DNA from: Microbacterium sp. Yaish 1 | Lineage (GTDB): Bacteria; Actinomycetota; Actinomycetes; Actinomycetales; Microbacteriaceae | Reading direction: 5' to 3' | Assembly: GCF_002245215.1 (NCBI RefSeq) | Contig: NZ_NPMR01000001.1 | Location: forward strand, 620,001 to 684,000 | DNA: 64,000 nucleotides | Shown here: positions 17,561 to 26,759 of the stretch, piece after piece | Layout: each line of letters opens with the position of its first letter | Position numbering within the stretch: the stretch's first letter is position 1 | The notes under the pieces: model-generated | Seen by the model: the letters and a program-made list of their open reading frames with translations, nothing else | Databases searched by the model: none | Told to the model about the DNA's origin: nothing | Made by a program: the position numbers and the translations under genes

Positions 17561-18685
17561 TCAGCCGCCGAGGAAGCGCGAGATCCGGGTCAGCGACGCC
17601 TCGATGGCGGATGCCGCGACCGACGCATCTGTCACGAGCACGGGCTCCGCTGGCAGGTGGTGGCGCCCCGCGGCGACGGAGTGGCGCCAGGTGCCGATGA
17701 CCCGCCCGCCGGAGACCAGGATCGGTGCGACCTGACCGTTCGGGGTCGGGCCGATCCGAGCCGCGAGGTCGGGGGCGCAGACGGTCGTGCGGTCGGCATA
17801 CGACAGGTAGTACTCGTCGAAGGCGGGGAGGGCGACGACATCCCCGCCGTCGCTCTCCGGGCCCGCCCCGGGATCGGATGCCGGCACCGCGGGCTCAGCG
17901 GTGGTCGCGGCGAAAACTCCGGCCTCGATCTCGACGACCCGGTCGGCAGCCGCCGCGGCCGCGCGTCGCGACATCCCGATCGGCAGACCCGCCCACCAGC
18001 GGAAGTCCTCGACGCGCGCCGGTCCGTGCGAACGGATGTAGCCGGCGAACATCTCGGCCAGCGGATCATCGGGCACCCGGGCCGACGGCAGCTCGTCCAC
18101 CGCCACGAGGTACTGGTCGCGCGTCGGACCGCCCTCGCGCGGCACCACCGGACCGAACGCGAGCACGCCGCGGACGGCGAGCGCCGACAGGATGTGGTTG
18201 CCGCGCGAGCGTTCGGTCTCGATGCCGGCGCCGCGCAGCAGGTCGGCGAACTCGTCACGCGTGAGCCGGTTCCCGCCGCGCAGCGCGTACCGGGCGGCGC
18301 GCTCGGCCGTCGCCAGCACCGCCTCGTCGATCGCGAGTCCGCGCAGGATGCCGGCCGCCGCGCGCTGCTGCCGGTCGGCGGTCACCGCGAGCATGCCGGC
18401 GAGGTCGACCGAGCGCACGATGTGCAGGGTGCCGCGCTGGGTCCACGAGCGCACGAGCGTGCCGTTCTCGAAGGCGGCATCCACCGCGCGAAGCGCAGGG
18501 TCACCGACGGTGCGGACGGCGAGCGCCCAACGACCCGACCAGAACTCCTGCGCCTGCACCGCGAGCATGTGCGCCGCGGCCTCGCCGAGCGACGGCGCGG
18601 GTTCGCTCAGCAGGTGCGAGCGCAGCCGCTGCGCCGCGATCGCCCCCGCTGCCTCGCATCCTCCCCCGCCGCCGTCGTCTCGCAC
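17561..18685 (-). CDS. Winged-helix DNA-binding protein, AlkZ/DUF1006 (HTH_42) family
   Basis: A 374-residue protein of the family that includes the interstrand-crosslink glycosylases AlkZ and YcaQ. Seen are 'SWTQRGTLHIV' (about 95-105), 'PAFDEYYLSYADR' near residue 280 and a C-terminal 'VSGGRVIGTW' strand pair, all typical. The catalytic Gln-x-Gln of true AlkZ appears as 'AVQAQEFWSGRW' near residue 45, so glycosylase activity is possible. The GTG at 18685 is chosen because a CAGGAT box lies seven bases upstream and the frame beyond is unrelated low-complexity sequence. Confidence 0.75.
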   Translation of the reverse strand: MRDDGGGGGCEAAGAIAAQRLRSHLLSEPAPSLGEAAAHMLAVQAQEFWSGRWALAVRTVGDPALRAVDAAFENGTLVRSWTQRGTLHIVRSVDLAGMLAVTADRQQRAAAGILRGLAIDEAVLATAERAARYALRGGNRLTRDEFADLLRGAGIETERSRGNHILSALAVRGVLAFGPVVPREGGPTRDQYLVAVDELPSARVPDDPLAEMFAGYIRSHGPARVEDFRWWAGLPIGMSRRAAAAAADRVVEIEAGVFAATTAEPAVPASDPGAGPESDGGDVVALPAFDEYYLSYADRTTVCAPDLAARIGPTPNGQVAPILVSGGRVIGTWRHSVAAGRHHLPAEPVLVTDASVAASAIEASLTRISRFLGG

Positions 18686-18732
18686 GCCGCCGATCCTGCC
18701 CGACCCCGCCCCGCGGGTCCAGCCCCTGCGAG

Positions 18733-18781
18733 GTCCCACTTGGGCCGGGTTTGAGCCGCGCTCACCCGGCCCAACTGGGAC
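18733..18781. repeat. 49-bp palindromic intergenic element, family D
   Basis: Arms GTCCCACTTGGGCCGGGT and ACCCGGCCCAACTGGGAC are almost perfectly inverted around 13 bases. It lies between the divergent winged-helix gene and the ABC importer, so it is not simply a terminator of either. Single copy in the window. Confidence 0.65.
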
Positions 18782-18931
18782 TTCGAAGGGTTCGGGCCGG
18801 CCACCGGGCCTGCAGGGAGGCCGCGTAACACGACGACCCGCGCGCGCCGCGGCATCCGGGCCGGGTGAGAATGGATGCAGCCGCCGGTGACAGCACGCCG
18901 ATGCGCGGCATCCGCACCCGGAGGTTCCCCG

Positions 18932-19786
18932 ATGTCCCGCTCTCTCGTCCGTGCCGCCTCGATCGGCGTCGCCGCTCTCGCGATCGTCCTCGCCGGCTGC
19001 TCGTCCTCGCCCGCGCCCGCCGCCTCGGGCGATGCCGCGTCGGGACCCGCCGCCGAGGACTACGTCACCCCCGGCAAGCTCACCTTCGCCACGGGCGAGA
19101 CGGCCTACGAGCCGTACTTCGTCGACGACGACCCGGAGTCGGGCGAGGGGTTCGAGGCCGCCGTCGCCTACGCCGTCGCCGACAAGCTCGGGTTCGCTCC
19201 GGAGGACGTCGTGTGGGTGCGTACGAGCTTCGAGGCCGCGATCGCGCCGGGCCCGAAGAGCTTCGACATCAACGTCCAGCAGTACACGATCACCGACGAG
19301 CGCAAGCAGGGCGTCGACTTCTCCTCGCCCTACTACTCCGCGAGCCAGTCGATCGTCGCGATCTCCGGCGGCGCGGCCGACGGCGTCTCCGACATCGCAG
19401 GGCTGACCGACCTGACGATCGGCGCGATGGCCAACTCCACGAGCGCGCAGACCCTCGCAGAGGTCGCGCCCGACGCCGAGGCTCGCCTGTACAACTCGAA
19501 CGAGGATGCCGTGGCCGCCCTCGGCGCGGGACAGATCGACGCGATCGTGCTCGACACTCCCACTGCCTACCTCGCGGTCAACTTCTACATCGAGAACTCG
19601 TTCTTCGTCGGCGAGCTGCCGAAGGCCGGGATCGAGGACGAATGGGGCCTGCTGCTCGCGAAGGACTCGCCGCTCACCCCGGCTGTGACGGCCGCCGTCG
19701 ACGAGCTGCGCGAGGACGGCACGCTCGCCGAGCTCGAGCAGAAGTGGCTGTCGGGCCTCACGGAGGGCGTGACGCTCCTCCAGTGA
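18932..19786 (+). CDS. ABC importer substrate-binding lipoprotein (polar amino acid type)
   Basis: A 284-residue lipoprotein of solute-binding family 3. The lipobox is 'LAGC' (about 21-24) after a short signal peptide, followed by an Ala/Ser/Pro linker. The mature part shows 'VGFEAAVAYAVADKLG'-like and 'FDINVQQYTITDERKQGVDFSSPYY' segments, the ligand-binding core of this family. GGAGG precedes the ATG at 18932; the frame extends further but the signal peptide fixes this start. Forms an importer with the next two genes, probably for a polar or charged amino acid. Confidence 0.9.
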   Translation: MSRSLVRAASIGVAALAIVLAGCSSSPAPAASGDAASGPAAEDYVTPGKLTFATGETAYEPYFVDDDPESGEGFEAAVAYAVADKLGFAPEDVVWVRTSFEAAIAPGPKSFDINVQQYTITDERKQGVDFSSPYYSASQSIVAISGGAADGVSDIAGLTDLTIGAMANSTSAQTLAEVAPDAEARLYNSNEDAVAALGAGQIDAIVLDTPTAYLAVNFYIENSFFVGELPKAGIEDEWGLLLAKDSPLTPAVTAAVDELREDGTLAELEQKWLSGLTEGVTLLQ

Positions 19787-19794
19787 GGGCGCGC

Positions 19795-19800
19795 TAGCGT
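19795..19800 (+). promoter_or_regulatory. Internal leaderless -10 element before the permease gene
   Basis: TAGCGT ends six bases before the GTG at 19807, inside the importer operon. It predicts a second, leaderless transcript for the permease and ATPase. Confidence 0.55.
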
Positions 19801-19806
19801 CTATCC

Positions 19807-20652
19807 GTGACCACCTCCGTCCCGAGCGCGCTCGAACTCGAGCGCCGAGCGTACCGGCGCGGCCGCGAGCGCCGGTCGGTGCTGATCGCCGTCGCCTCGA
19901 CACTCGCCTTCGCCGCCGTCGTCTGGGTGACCGTGATCAACACGGAGGGATGGGCGACCGTCCAGCGGAGCTTCTTCGACCCCGCCGTCGCGCTGCAGGC
20001 GCTCCCCGAGGTGTGGCGAGGCTTCCTCGTCAATCTGCAGGTGCTCGCGATCTCGGTCTTCACGGTCGCCGCGGTGGCGCTGGTCCTGGCGCTGCTGCGG
20101 ACCCTGCGCGGACCGGTGTTCTTCCCGCTCCGCCTCATCGCTGCGGCCTACACCGACCTCTTCCGCGGCCTGCCCTTCGTCATCGTGCTGTATCTGATCG
20201 GATTCGGGCTGCCGACGATCCTGAACACCCGGATCGACCCGGTGCTTCTGGGAGTGCTCGCCATCACGCTGACGTACTCCGCCTATGTCGCGGAGGTCGT
20301 GCGGGCGGGCATCGAGTCGGTGCATCCGTCGCAGCGTCTCGCCGCCCGCGCGCTCGGACTCAGCTACCCGCAGACCCTCGTGCGGGTCGTGCTGCCGCAG
20401 GCGCTGCGCAAGATGACGCCGCCGCTGATGAACGACTTCATCTCCATGCAGAAGGATGTCGGGCTGATCTCGATCCTCGCGGCGTTCGACGCGATCGCCG
20501 AGGCGCGGGGCGTGGTCGCGACGACCTACAACTTCACGCCCTACGTCGTGGCCGGCGTGCTGTTCGTGCTGCTCGCGATCCCGACGATCCGGCTGACGGA
20601 CTGGTACACCGCGAGGCTCCGACGCCGCGAGCAGACGGGATCGATCCTGTGA
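19807..20652 (+). CDS. Amino-acid ABC importer permease (HisM/GlnP family)
   Basis: A 281-residue membrane subunit with about five helices. The cytoplasmic EAA coupling loop reads 'AARALGLSYPQTLVRVVLPQAL' (broken here at residue 20: ...VLPQAL), which docks on the ATPase. 'LFRGLPFVIVLY' and 'GVLAITLTYSAYVAEVVRAGI' are typical of this family. Arg-rich N-terminus before helix 1 fits the positive-inside rule. GTG start supported by the leaderless -10. Stop overlaps the ATPase ATG. Confidence 0.9.
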   Translation: MTTSVPSALELERRAYRRGRERRSVLIAVASTLAFAAVVWVTVINTEGWATVQRSFFDPAVALQALPEVWRGFLVNLQVLAISVFTVAAVALVLALLRTLRGPVFFPLRLIAAAYTDLFRGLPFVIVLYLIGFGLPTILNTRIDPVLLGVLAITLTYSAYVAEVVRAGIESVHPSQRLAARALGLSYPQTLVRVVLPQALRKMTPPLMNDFISMQKDVGLISILAAFDAIAEARGVVATTYNFTPYVVAGVLFVLLAIPTIRLTDWYTARLRRREQTGSIL

Positions 20653-21419
20653 TGCAGAACGGACCCGCCACCGAGCCCGGCAGCGTCGCCGATGTGCTGC
20701 ACGCCCGCGGCATCCGCAAGTCGTTCGGCGACAAAGAGGTGCTGCGCGGCGTCGACGTGTCTCTCGCCCGGAACGAGGTCGTCGCCCTCATCGGCGCGAG
20801 CGGTTCGGGCAAGTCGACGCTGCTGCGCTGCCTCGGGCTGCTCGAGCCGATCGACGACGGGCAGATCCTGCTCGCCGGCGCGGACATCTCCGACCCCCGC
20901 GTCGACGCGAACGCGGTGCGCGCGCGGCTGGGAGCGGTGTTCCAGAGCTACAACCTCTTCCCCCACCTGTCGGTGCTCGACAACGTGACCCTCGCCTCGC
21001 GTGTCGTGCACCGCGTGCCCCGGCGCGAGGCCGAGGCTCGTGCGCGTGAGCTGCTCGCGCGCATCGGGCTGGCCGACAAGGGCGGTGAGCACCCCGACCG
21101 GCTCTCGGGCGGACAGCAGCAGCGGGCGGCGATCATCCGCGCGATCGCGACGGATCCCGAGGTGCTGCTGCTCGACGAGATCACCTCGGCGCTCGACCCC
21201 GAGCTCGTCGGCGAGGTGCTCGAGCTCGTCCGCGACCTCGCGGTGGCGGGCTCGACGATCCTCATGGCGACGCACGAGATGGCGTTCGCGCGGGATGTCG
21301 CCGACCGCGTCGTCTTCCTCGACCAGGGCGTCATCGTCGAGGAGGGCGCGCCGTCCGAGGTGTTCGCCGCCCCGCGCGAACCGCGCACGCGCGCCTTCCT
21401 GTCCCGCTTCCTCCTCTGA
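20652..21419 (+). CDS. Amino-acid ABC importer ATP-binding protein (GlnQ family)
   Basis: A 255-residue ATPase. Seen are Walker A 'GASGSGKST', Q-loop 'VFQSYNLFPHLS', signature 'LSGGQQQRAAIIRAI', Walker B 'VLLLDEITSALDP' and the H-loop 'ATHEMAFARDVADRV'. The 'SYNLFPH' Q-loop is diagnostic of polar amino acid importers. Start coupled to the permease by a 1-base overlap. Ends 5 bases before a 64-bp palindromic repeat. Confidence 0.92.
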   Translation: MQNGPATEPGSVADVLHARGIRKSFGDKEVLRGVDVSLARNEVVALIGASGSGKSTLLRCLGLLEPIDDGQILLAGADISDPRVDANAVRARLGAVFQSYNLFPHLSVLDNVTLASRVVHRVPRREAEARARELLARIGLADKGGEHPDRLSGGQQQRAAIIRAIATDPEVLLLDEITSALDPELVGEVLELVRDLAVAGSTILMATHEMAFARDVADRVVFLDQGVIVEEGAPSEVFAAPREPRTRAFLSRFLL

Positions 21420-21424
21420 GCTCC

Positions 21425-21488
21425 CGTCGACTCGCCAGAGAACGCGGATCCGGGCGGGCCGGCATCCGCACTTTCTGGCGAGTCGACG
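21425..21488. repeat. 64-bp palindromic element, family B, copy 1
   Basis: Arms begin CGTCGACTCGCCAGA and end TCTGGCGAGTCGACG. The inner parts GCGGATCCG / GGCATCCGC also pair. It fills the gap between the convergent ATPase (stop 21419) and folD (stop 21504). An identical-length copy with the same termini is at 54315-54378. Confidence 0.85.
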
Positions 21489-21503
21489 CGGGAAGCGGGG
21501 GGT

Positions 21504-22385
21504 TCAGGCGGTCGCGCGCTCGGCGGCCTCGACGACGTTGGTCATCAGCAGGGCGACGGTCATCGGGCCGACGCCGCCGGGGTTGGGCGAGAGGAAGCCG
21601 GCGACCTCGGCGACATCCGGCGCGATGTCTCCGTAGACCTTCGACTTGCCGGTCTCGGGGTCGTTCTCGCGGGTCACGCCCACGTCGAGGACGGCGGCGC
21701 CGGGCTTCACATCCGCGGCGGTGACGAGGTGCTTCACACCCGCGGCGCCCACGATGACGTCGGCCTCGCGCAGGTGCGCGCCGAGGTCGGTGGTTCCGGT
21801 GTGGGTGAGGGTCACCGTGGCGTTGATCTCGCGGCGGGTCAGCAGCAGGCCGATGGACCGGCCGATCGTCACGCCGCGGCCGACCACGACCACGTTCTTG
21901 CCGGCGAGGTCGTAGCCGCCCCGCTGCAGCAGCTCGATGACGGCGCGCGGCGTGCACGGCAGCGGGGTCGTGATGGGGTCGTTGACATTGAGCACGAGAC
22001 GGCCGAGGTTGACGGGGTGCAGGCCGTCGGCATCCTTCGCCGGATCGATGCGCTCGAGGATGCGGTCGGTGTCGAGGTGCTTGGGCAGCGGCAGCTGGAC
22101 GATGTAGCCGTGGCACGTCGGGTCGGCGTTGAGGCGGTCGATGACCTCTTCGACCTCGGCCTGCGTCGATTCGGCGGGCAGCTCGATCTGGATCGAGTTC
22201 ATGCCGATCGCCTCGGACTCGCGGTGCTTCATCCCCACGTACAGCTGGGATGCCGGGTCGGCCCCGACGAGCACCGTCGCGATGCCCGGGGTTACTCCAC
22301 GGGCCTTCAGCGCGGCGACGCGGTCGGCCAGTTCGGTCTTGATGGCAGCGGCGGTGGCCCGCCCGTCGAGCTTCTGCGCGGTCAT
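21504..22385 (-). CDS. folD: Methylenetetrahydrofolate dehydrogenase/cyclohydrolase
   Basis: A 293-residue bifunctional enzyme that interconverts 5,10-methylene-, methenyl- and 10-formyl-tetrahydrofolate using NADP. Seen are the catalytic Lys in '[10 protein letters not shown]', '[12 protein letters not shown]', the '[11 protein letters not shown]' stretch and the Rossmann motif '[14 protein letters not shown]'. GGAG lies eight bases upstream of the ATG at 22385. It lies beside glyA, which feeds it one-carbon units, with a 72-bp repeat in between. Confidence 0.95.
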   Translation of the reverse strand: MTAQKLDGRATAAAIKTELADRVAALKARGVTPGIATVLVGADPASQLYVGMKHRESEAIGMNSIQIELPAESTQAEVEEVIDRLNADPTCHGYIVQLPLPKHLDTDRILERIDPAKDADGLHPVNLGRLVLNVNDPITTPLPCTPRAVIELLQRGGYDLAGKNVVVVGRGVTIGRSIGLLLTRREINATVTLTHTGTTDLGAHLREADVIVGAAGVKHLVTAADVKPGAAVLDVGVTRENDPETGKSKVYGDIAPDVAEVAGFLSPNPGGVGPMTVALLMTNVVEAAERATA

Positions 22386-22440
22386 GTCGTTCTCCGTTCG
22401 AAGGGTCGCGGTCGCCCGGTCGCGGTCGCCGGTCCCGGTC

Positions 22441-22512
22441 GCCGAGAACATACCGTCCGGGCGAGAACGTACCGTGCGGGGTGCGTTCTCGCGGGGAGGG
22501 TGCGTTCTCGGC
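22441..22512. repeat. 72-bp palindromic element, family A, copy 2
   Basis: GAGAACATACC, GAGAACGTACC, GGTGCGTTCTC and GGTGCGTTCTC at offsets 3, 22, 44 and 63; the outer ends GCC / GGC also pair. It lies 25 bases downstream of the glyA stop codon and 56 bases upstream of the folD start, so it may terminate glyA transcripts. Confidence 0.88.
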
Positions 22513-22537
22513 GACCGGCCGGCGACCGGCCGGCGGG

Positions 22538-23812
22538 TTACTGCTGCAGCGCGGGGTAGAGGGGGAAGGCGTCGGCGAGGGTCGCGACGCGGGCGCGCAG
22601 CGCCTCGAGGTCGGCGCCGGGCTGCAGCGCGAGCGCGATGATGTCGGCGACCTCGGTGAACTCGGCGTCGCCGAAGCCGCGCGTCGCGAGCGCGGGCGTG
22701 CCGATGCGCAGGCCCGAGGTGACCATCGGCGGGCGCGGGTCGTTGGGCACCGCGTTGCGGTTCACGGTGATGTGGATCTCGTGCAGCAGGTCTTCGGCCT
22801 GCTTGCCGTCGATCGCGGCGTCGCGCAGGTCGACGAGCACGAGGTGCACGTCGGTGCCGCCCGACCGTACGGCGATGCCCGCGTCGGCGACATCCTGCTG
22901 CGTGAGGCGCTCGGCGATGATCGCGGCGCCGCGCACGGTGCGCTCCTGGCGCTCCTTGAACTCCGGCGTCGCGGCGAGCTTGAAGGCCGTCGCCTTCGCT
23001 GCGATGACGTGCATGAGCGGACCGCCCTGCTGGCCCGGGAAGACGGCGGTGTTGATCTTCTTGGCGAGGTCGGCGTCGTTGGTGAGGATGATGCCCGAGC
23101 GCGGGCCGCCGATCGTCTTGTGTACCGTCGACGAGACGACGTGGGCGTGCGGCACCGGCGAGGGGTGCACGCCCGCGGCCACGAGACCGGCGAAGTGAGC
23201 CATGTCGACCCAGAGGTACGCGCCGACCTCGTCGGCGATCGCGCGGAACGCGGCGAAGTCGAGCTGACGGGGGTAGGCCGACCAGCCGGCGATGATCACC
23301 TTCGGCTTGTGCTCGATCGCGAGGCGGCGGACCTCGTCCATGTCGATCAGCGAGGTCTCGGGGTTCACGCCGTAGGCGACGATGTCGTACAGCCGACCCG
23401 AGAAGTTGATCTTCATGCCGTGCGTGAGGTGGCCGCCGTGGTCGAGCGAGAGGCCGAGGAGCGTGTCGCCGGGGCGGGCGATCGCGTGCAGGACGGCGGC
23501 GTTCGCCGTCGCTCCCGAGTGCGGCTGGACGTTGGCGAACTCGGCGCCGAAGAGCGACTTGGCCCGCTCGATCGCGAGCTCCTCGGCGACGTCGACTTCT
23601 TCGCAGCCGCCGTAGTAGCGGCGACCCGGGTAGCCCTCGGCGTACTTGTTGGTGAGCACCGACCCCTGCGACTGCAGCACCGAGACGGGCACGAAGTTCT
23701 CGGATGCGATCATCTCGAGGTAGCCGCGCTGGCGGTCGAGCTCACGCTCGAGGACCTGCGCGATCTCGGGGTCGACCTCGGCGAGCGGGGCGTTGAAGTA
23801 CGAATCGGTCAT
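22538..23812 (-). CDS. glyA: Serine hydroxymethyltransferase
   Basis: A 424-residue PLP enzyme that converts serine and tetrahydrofolate to glycine and methylene-tetrahydrofolate. The PLP lysine is in '[16 protein letters not shown]'. '[14 protein letters not shown]', '[15 protein letters not shown]' and '[15 protein letters not shown]' are hallmark segments. The ATG at 23812 is chosen because GGAG lies eight bases upstream and normal homologues start with a short 'TDSYFNAPL'-like leader. Divergent from the hexosaminidase operon. Confidence 0.95.
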   Translation of the reverse strand: MTDSYFNAPLAEVDPEIAQVLERELDRQRGYLEMIASENFVPVSVLQSQGSVLTNKYAEGYPGRRYYGGCEEVDVAEELAIERAKSLFGAEFANVQPHSGATANAAVLHAIARPGDTLLGLSLDHGGHLTHGMKINFSGRLYDIVAYGVNPETSLIDMDEVRRLAIEHKPKVIIAGWSAYPRQLDFAAFRAIADEVGAYLWVDMAHFAGLVAAGVHPSPVPHAHVVSSTVHKTIGGPRSGIILTNDADLAKKINTAVFPGQQGGPLMHVIAAKATAFKLAATPEFKERQERTVRGAAIIAERLTQQDVADAGIAVRSGGTDVHLVLVDLRDAAIDGKQAEDLLHEIHITVNRNAVPNDPRPPMVTSGLRIGTPALATRGFGDAEFTEVADIIALALQPGADLEALRARVATLADAFPLYPALQQ

Positions 23813-23988
23813 GACGATCTCCAGACGACGGCTTTCGGGACGGATTTCACGAGCAGAGAAGTTCCGCATCGGCCCAGGCGTGCGGTCGAATGCCGTGTCG
23901 GTCGCTCCCCGGTGGTGGCCCACCTCAACGCCAGTCGCGACGCGTCGAGCATAACGGATGCCGCGCTGGTACGCTGGCTCGAAAGTTT

Positions 23989-24003
23989 GTTAGGCACCCT
24001 TAC
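23989..24003. promoter_or_regulatory. ROK-type operator upstream of the hexosaminidase operon
   Basis: GTTAG-GCACC-CTTAC fits the palindrome GTWAG-N5-CTWAC. The surrounding bases GTTTGTTAG...CTTAC and the following GGGGCGCG match the region upstream of the ROK repressor at 34302. It lies 13 bases before the ATG at 24017 and downstream of a possible -10 TACGCT (23970-23975), a good position for a roadblock repressor. Confidence 0.7.
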
Positions 24004-24016
24004 AGATAGGGGCGCG

Positions 24017-25549
24017 ATGACGTCGCTGCCGCTGGTCCCGTTGCCCTCCTCGGTCACGCCCGCGAAGGGGGTGACGTTCGCCCTGTCGGACACCGTCGCG
24101 GTGACGGGAGACCCGGATGCCGCGGGCGTCCTGCACCGGCTCGTCCTGACCCGGACCGGCCTCCACCTCGCCGGTTCCGCGTCCCCCGGCACCGCGTCCC
24201 CCGGCACCGCAGAACCCGGTCGCGCCGTCATCGATCTCACCGTCGACGGCGACGGCTCGCCCGAGTCTTACCGGCTGACGGTCGCGGAGAACCGCGTCAC
24301 CGTCCGCGGCGCCGACGCGGCCGGACTGTTCTACGGCGTGCAGACCCTGGGCCAGCTCATCACCGGCTCGCCCGACGGCTGGGTGATTCCGGGGGTCGAC
24401 ATCGCCGACGCCCCCCGCTTCGCGTACCGCGGCGTCATGCTCGATGTCGCGCGCCACTTCCACGACGTCGCGACCGTCACCGCCTACCTCGAGCGGGCGG
24501 CGAGCCTGAAGTTCAACGTCCTGCACCTGCACCTGAGCGACGACCAGGGATGGCGGCTCGCGCTGACCCGCCGGCCGGAGCTCACCGCCCGGGCGGCGGC
24601 GAGCGCGGTGGGCGGCGGTGCCGGCGGCTTCTTCACGGCCGACGACTATCGCGCGATCATCGCCCACGCCGCGGCGAACCACATCACGGTCGTGCCCGAG
24701 TTCGACATGCCCGGCCACACCCACGCCGTCGGGCTCGCCTACCCCGAGGTCGCCGCGCCACCGGCGCTGGACGGGTGGGATGCCGCGGGCGGCCCCACTC
24801 CCGTCGCCGGCGAGGCGTACACGGGCATGGGCGTCGGCTTCTCGTCGCTGCGCATCGGCGCCCCGGAGACCGATGCGTTCGTCGACGACGTCCTGGCGGA
24901 GCTGGCGGAGCTGACCCCCGGCCCCTACCTGCACTTCGGCGGCGACGAGGCGCACGGCACCCCGGCGGAGGACTTCTCGGCCTTCGTCGCCCGCACCTCG
25001 CAGGTCATCGCCGACCTCGGCAAGACGCCGATCGCCTGGCACGAGGCCGGCGTCGCCGCGGATCTCGCGCCCGGGACGATCGGCCAGTACTGGGGCCTCG
25101 TCTCGCCGACCGACGGTGCCGACGAACGTGCGCGAGCCTTCGTGGCACGCGGCGGGCGCGTCATCCTCTCCCCCGCCGACGCCGTGTACCTCGACATGAA
25201 GCCGGCTGCCGACGCTCCTCTCGGGCTCACCTGGGCGAACGGTCCGACGAGTCTCCAGCGCTCCTACTCCTGGGAGCCGCGCGAGATCGTTCCCGGCATC
25301 GCAGAGGACGACATCCTCGGTGTCGAGGCGCCGCTGTGGACCGAGACCGTCCGCGACCTCGACGACATCGACGCGCTCGCGTTCCCCCGCATCGCGGCGG
25401 CCGCCGAAGCCGCCTGGTCGGTTCCGGCAGGCACCGCGGCCGACCGCACATGGGATTCCTTCCGCGAGCGGGTGGGCGGGCTCGGGCCGCTGTGGACGAC
25501 GCTCGGCATCCGCTTCCCCGCGTCGCCGGAGGTGACATGGACGCTCTGA
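24017..25549 (+). CDS. Beta-N-acetylhexosaminidase, glycoside hydrolase family 20
   Basis: A 510-residue enzyme that releases terminal GlcNAc (or GalNAc) by substrate-assisted catalysis. The catalytic pair is Asp310-Glu311 in 'HFGGDEAHG'. 'LDVARHFHDVATV' and 'LHLHLSDDQGW' are also conserved in GH20. There is no signal peptide, so it should act on chito-oligosaccharides or glycan fragments already imported. A short repeat 'GTASPGTAEPG' lies near residue 60. Overlaps nagA by 13 bases and carries the ROK operator, tying it to amino-sugar catabolism. Confidence 0.92.
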   Translation: MTSLPLVPLPSSVTPAKGVTFALSDTVAVTGDPDAAGVLHRLVLTRTGLHLAGSASPGTASPGTAEPGRAVIDLTVDGDGSPESYRLTVAENRVTVRGADAAGLFYGVQTLGQLITGSPDGWVIPGVDIADAPRFAYRGVMLDVARHFHDVATVTAYLERAASLKFNVLHLHLSDDQGWRLALTRRPELTARAAASAVGGGAGGFFTADDYRAIIAHAAANHITVVPEFDMPGHTHAVGLAYPEVAAPPALDGWDAAGGPTPVAGEAYTGMGVGFSSLRIGAPETDAFVDDVLAELAELTPGPYLHFGGDEAHGTPAEDFSAFVARTSQVIADLGKTPIAWHEAGVAADLAPGTIGQYWGLVSPTDGADERARAFVARGGRVILSPADAVYLDMKPAADAPLGLTWANGPTSLQRSYSWEPREIVPGIAEDDILGVEAPLWTETVRDLDDIDALAFPRIAAAAEAAWSVPAGTAADRTWDSFRERVGGLGPLWTTLGIRFPASPEVTWTL

Positions 25550-26697
25550 ACCGCGTCATACATTCCGCCCGCCTCGTCGACGGCGGACGCGAGACCCCCG
25601 ACTGCTGGCTCGTCGTGCGGGGCGGCCGAGTCGCCGCGCAGGGCACCGGCGACGCGTGGCGGGATGCCGTCGCCGGAGAACCGGTCGACGAGATCGTCGA
25701 CGCCGCCGAGGCAGCCGGCGCCGGCGCGACCCTCACTCCCGGCTTCATCGACATCCACGGCCACGGTGGCGGCGGCGCGGCGTACGACGACGGCGCCGAC
25801 GCGATCCGCGTGGCCCGAGAGCTGCACCGGGCGCACGGCACGACGCGAGCGGTCATCTCGCTGGTCACGGCATCGGTCGACGACCTCGCCCGCCGGGTCG
25901 CCGCCGTCGCCGATCTGGCGGAGACGGATGCCGCGGTGCTCGGCTCGCACCTCGAGGGGCCGTTCCTCGATCCCGGGCACCACGGCGCACACGACCCCCA
26001 GCTGCTCATCGGCCCCGCCGCCGACGCCGTGGCCCGGCTGCTCGAGGCGGGTCGCGGCACCGTCCGTCAGGTGACGATCGCCCCCGAACTGCCGGGCGCC
26101 CTCACCGCGATCGAGCGCATCGTCGCGGCGGGTGCGGCCGCCGCCGTCGGGCACACCGACGCGGATGCCGAGACCGCACGGCGGGCCTTCGACGCCGGCG
26201 CGACGATCCTCACCCACGCCTTCAACGCCATGCCGGGCCTTCACCACCGCGAGCCCGGCCCGATCGGCGCGGCCACCGCCGACCCGCGCGTCACGCTCGA
26301 GGTCATCGCCGACGGCGTGCATCTGGCCCCCGAGGTGGTGCGGATCGCTTTCGCGGCCGCCCCCGGCCGCATCGCGCTCGTGACTGACGCGATGGCTGCC
26401 GCCGGGTCGGCCGACGGCGACTACGTGCTGGGAGCGCTCGCGGTGCGCGTCGAGAACACCGTGGCGCGACTTGCCGACGGCACGATCGCCGGCTCCACCC
26501 TGACCCAGGATGCCGCGCTGCGGACGGCCGTCGCCGCGGGTGTGGCGCTCCCGGCGGCCGTGACGGCGCTCACCGCCGCACCGGCGCGCGCGATCGGACG
26601 CCCCGACCTCGGCACGCTCGAGGTCGGCAGCCCGGCCGACGCGGTCCTCCTCGACGCCGACCTGCGCGTCCGTCGCGTCTGGACCGGGCGCGCGTGA
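25537..26697 (+). CDS. nagA: N-acetylglucosamine-6-phosphate deacetylase
   Basis: A 386-residue amidohydrolase that removes acetate from GlcNAc-6-phosphate. Metal and substrate residues are visible in 'PGFIDIHGHGGGG' (HxH), 'GSHLEGPFLDPGHHGAH' (Glu), 'VGHTDADAE', 'LTHAFNAMPGLHHREPG' and 'LVTDAMAA' (Asp). It follows the hexosaminidase in translational overlap, so the pair turns N-acetyl-hexosaminides into glucosamine-6-phosphate once a kinase has acted. No nagB is visible in the window. Confidence 0.93.
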   Translation: MDALNRVIHSARLVDGGRETPDCWLVVRGGRVAAQGTGDAWRDAVAGEPVDEIVDAAEAAGAGATLTPGFIDIHGHGGGGAAYDDGADAIRVARELHRAHGTTRAVISLVTASVDDLARRVAAVADLAETDAAVLGSHLEGPFLDPGHHGAHDPQLLIGPAADAVARLLEAGRGTVRQVTIAPELPGALTAIERIVAAGAAAAVGHTDADAETARRAFDAGATILTHAFNAMPGLHHREPGPIGAATADPRVTLEVIADGVHLAPEVVRIAFAAAPGRIALVTDAMAAAGSADGDYVLGALAVRVENTVARLADGTIAGSTLTQDAALRTAVAAGVALPAAVTALTAAPARAIGRPDLGTLEVGSPADAVLLDADLRVRRVWTGRA

Positions 26698-26746
26698 CCG
26701 GGTCGCCGCAGGTCTCCTCCCGGGGCGGCGACGTGAGGCCGGCGCC

Positions 26747-26752
26747 TAGAAT
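26747..26752 (+). promoter_or_regulatory. Leaderless -10 element of the DUF2568 gene
   Basis: TAGAAT ends seven bases before the ATG at 26760. The intervening GGAGG touches the start codon and is too close to act as a ribosome-binding site. Confidence 0.5.
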
Positions 26753-26759
26753 CGGAGGC

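Noticed and set aside
17561..19903. A 780-residue frame fusing the winged-helix protein to an upstream domain
   Set aside because: The upstream part is antisense to the ABC importer binding-protein gene and crosses the family D palindrome; the protein starts at 18685.
23813..24016. Glycine or folate riboswitch upstream of glyA
   Set aside because: None of the conserved aptamer blocks of these riboswitches could be found in the leader on the minus strand.
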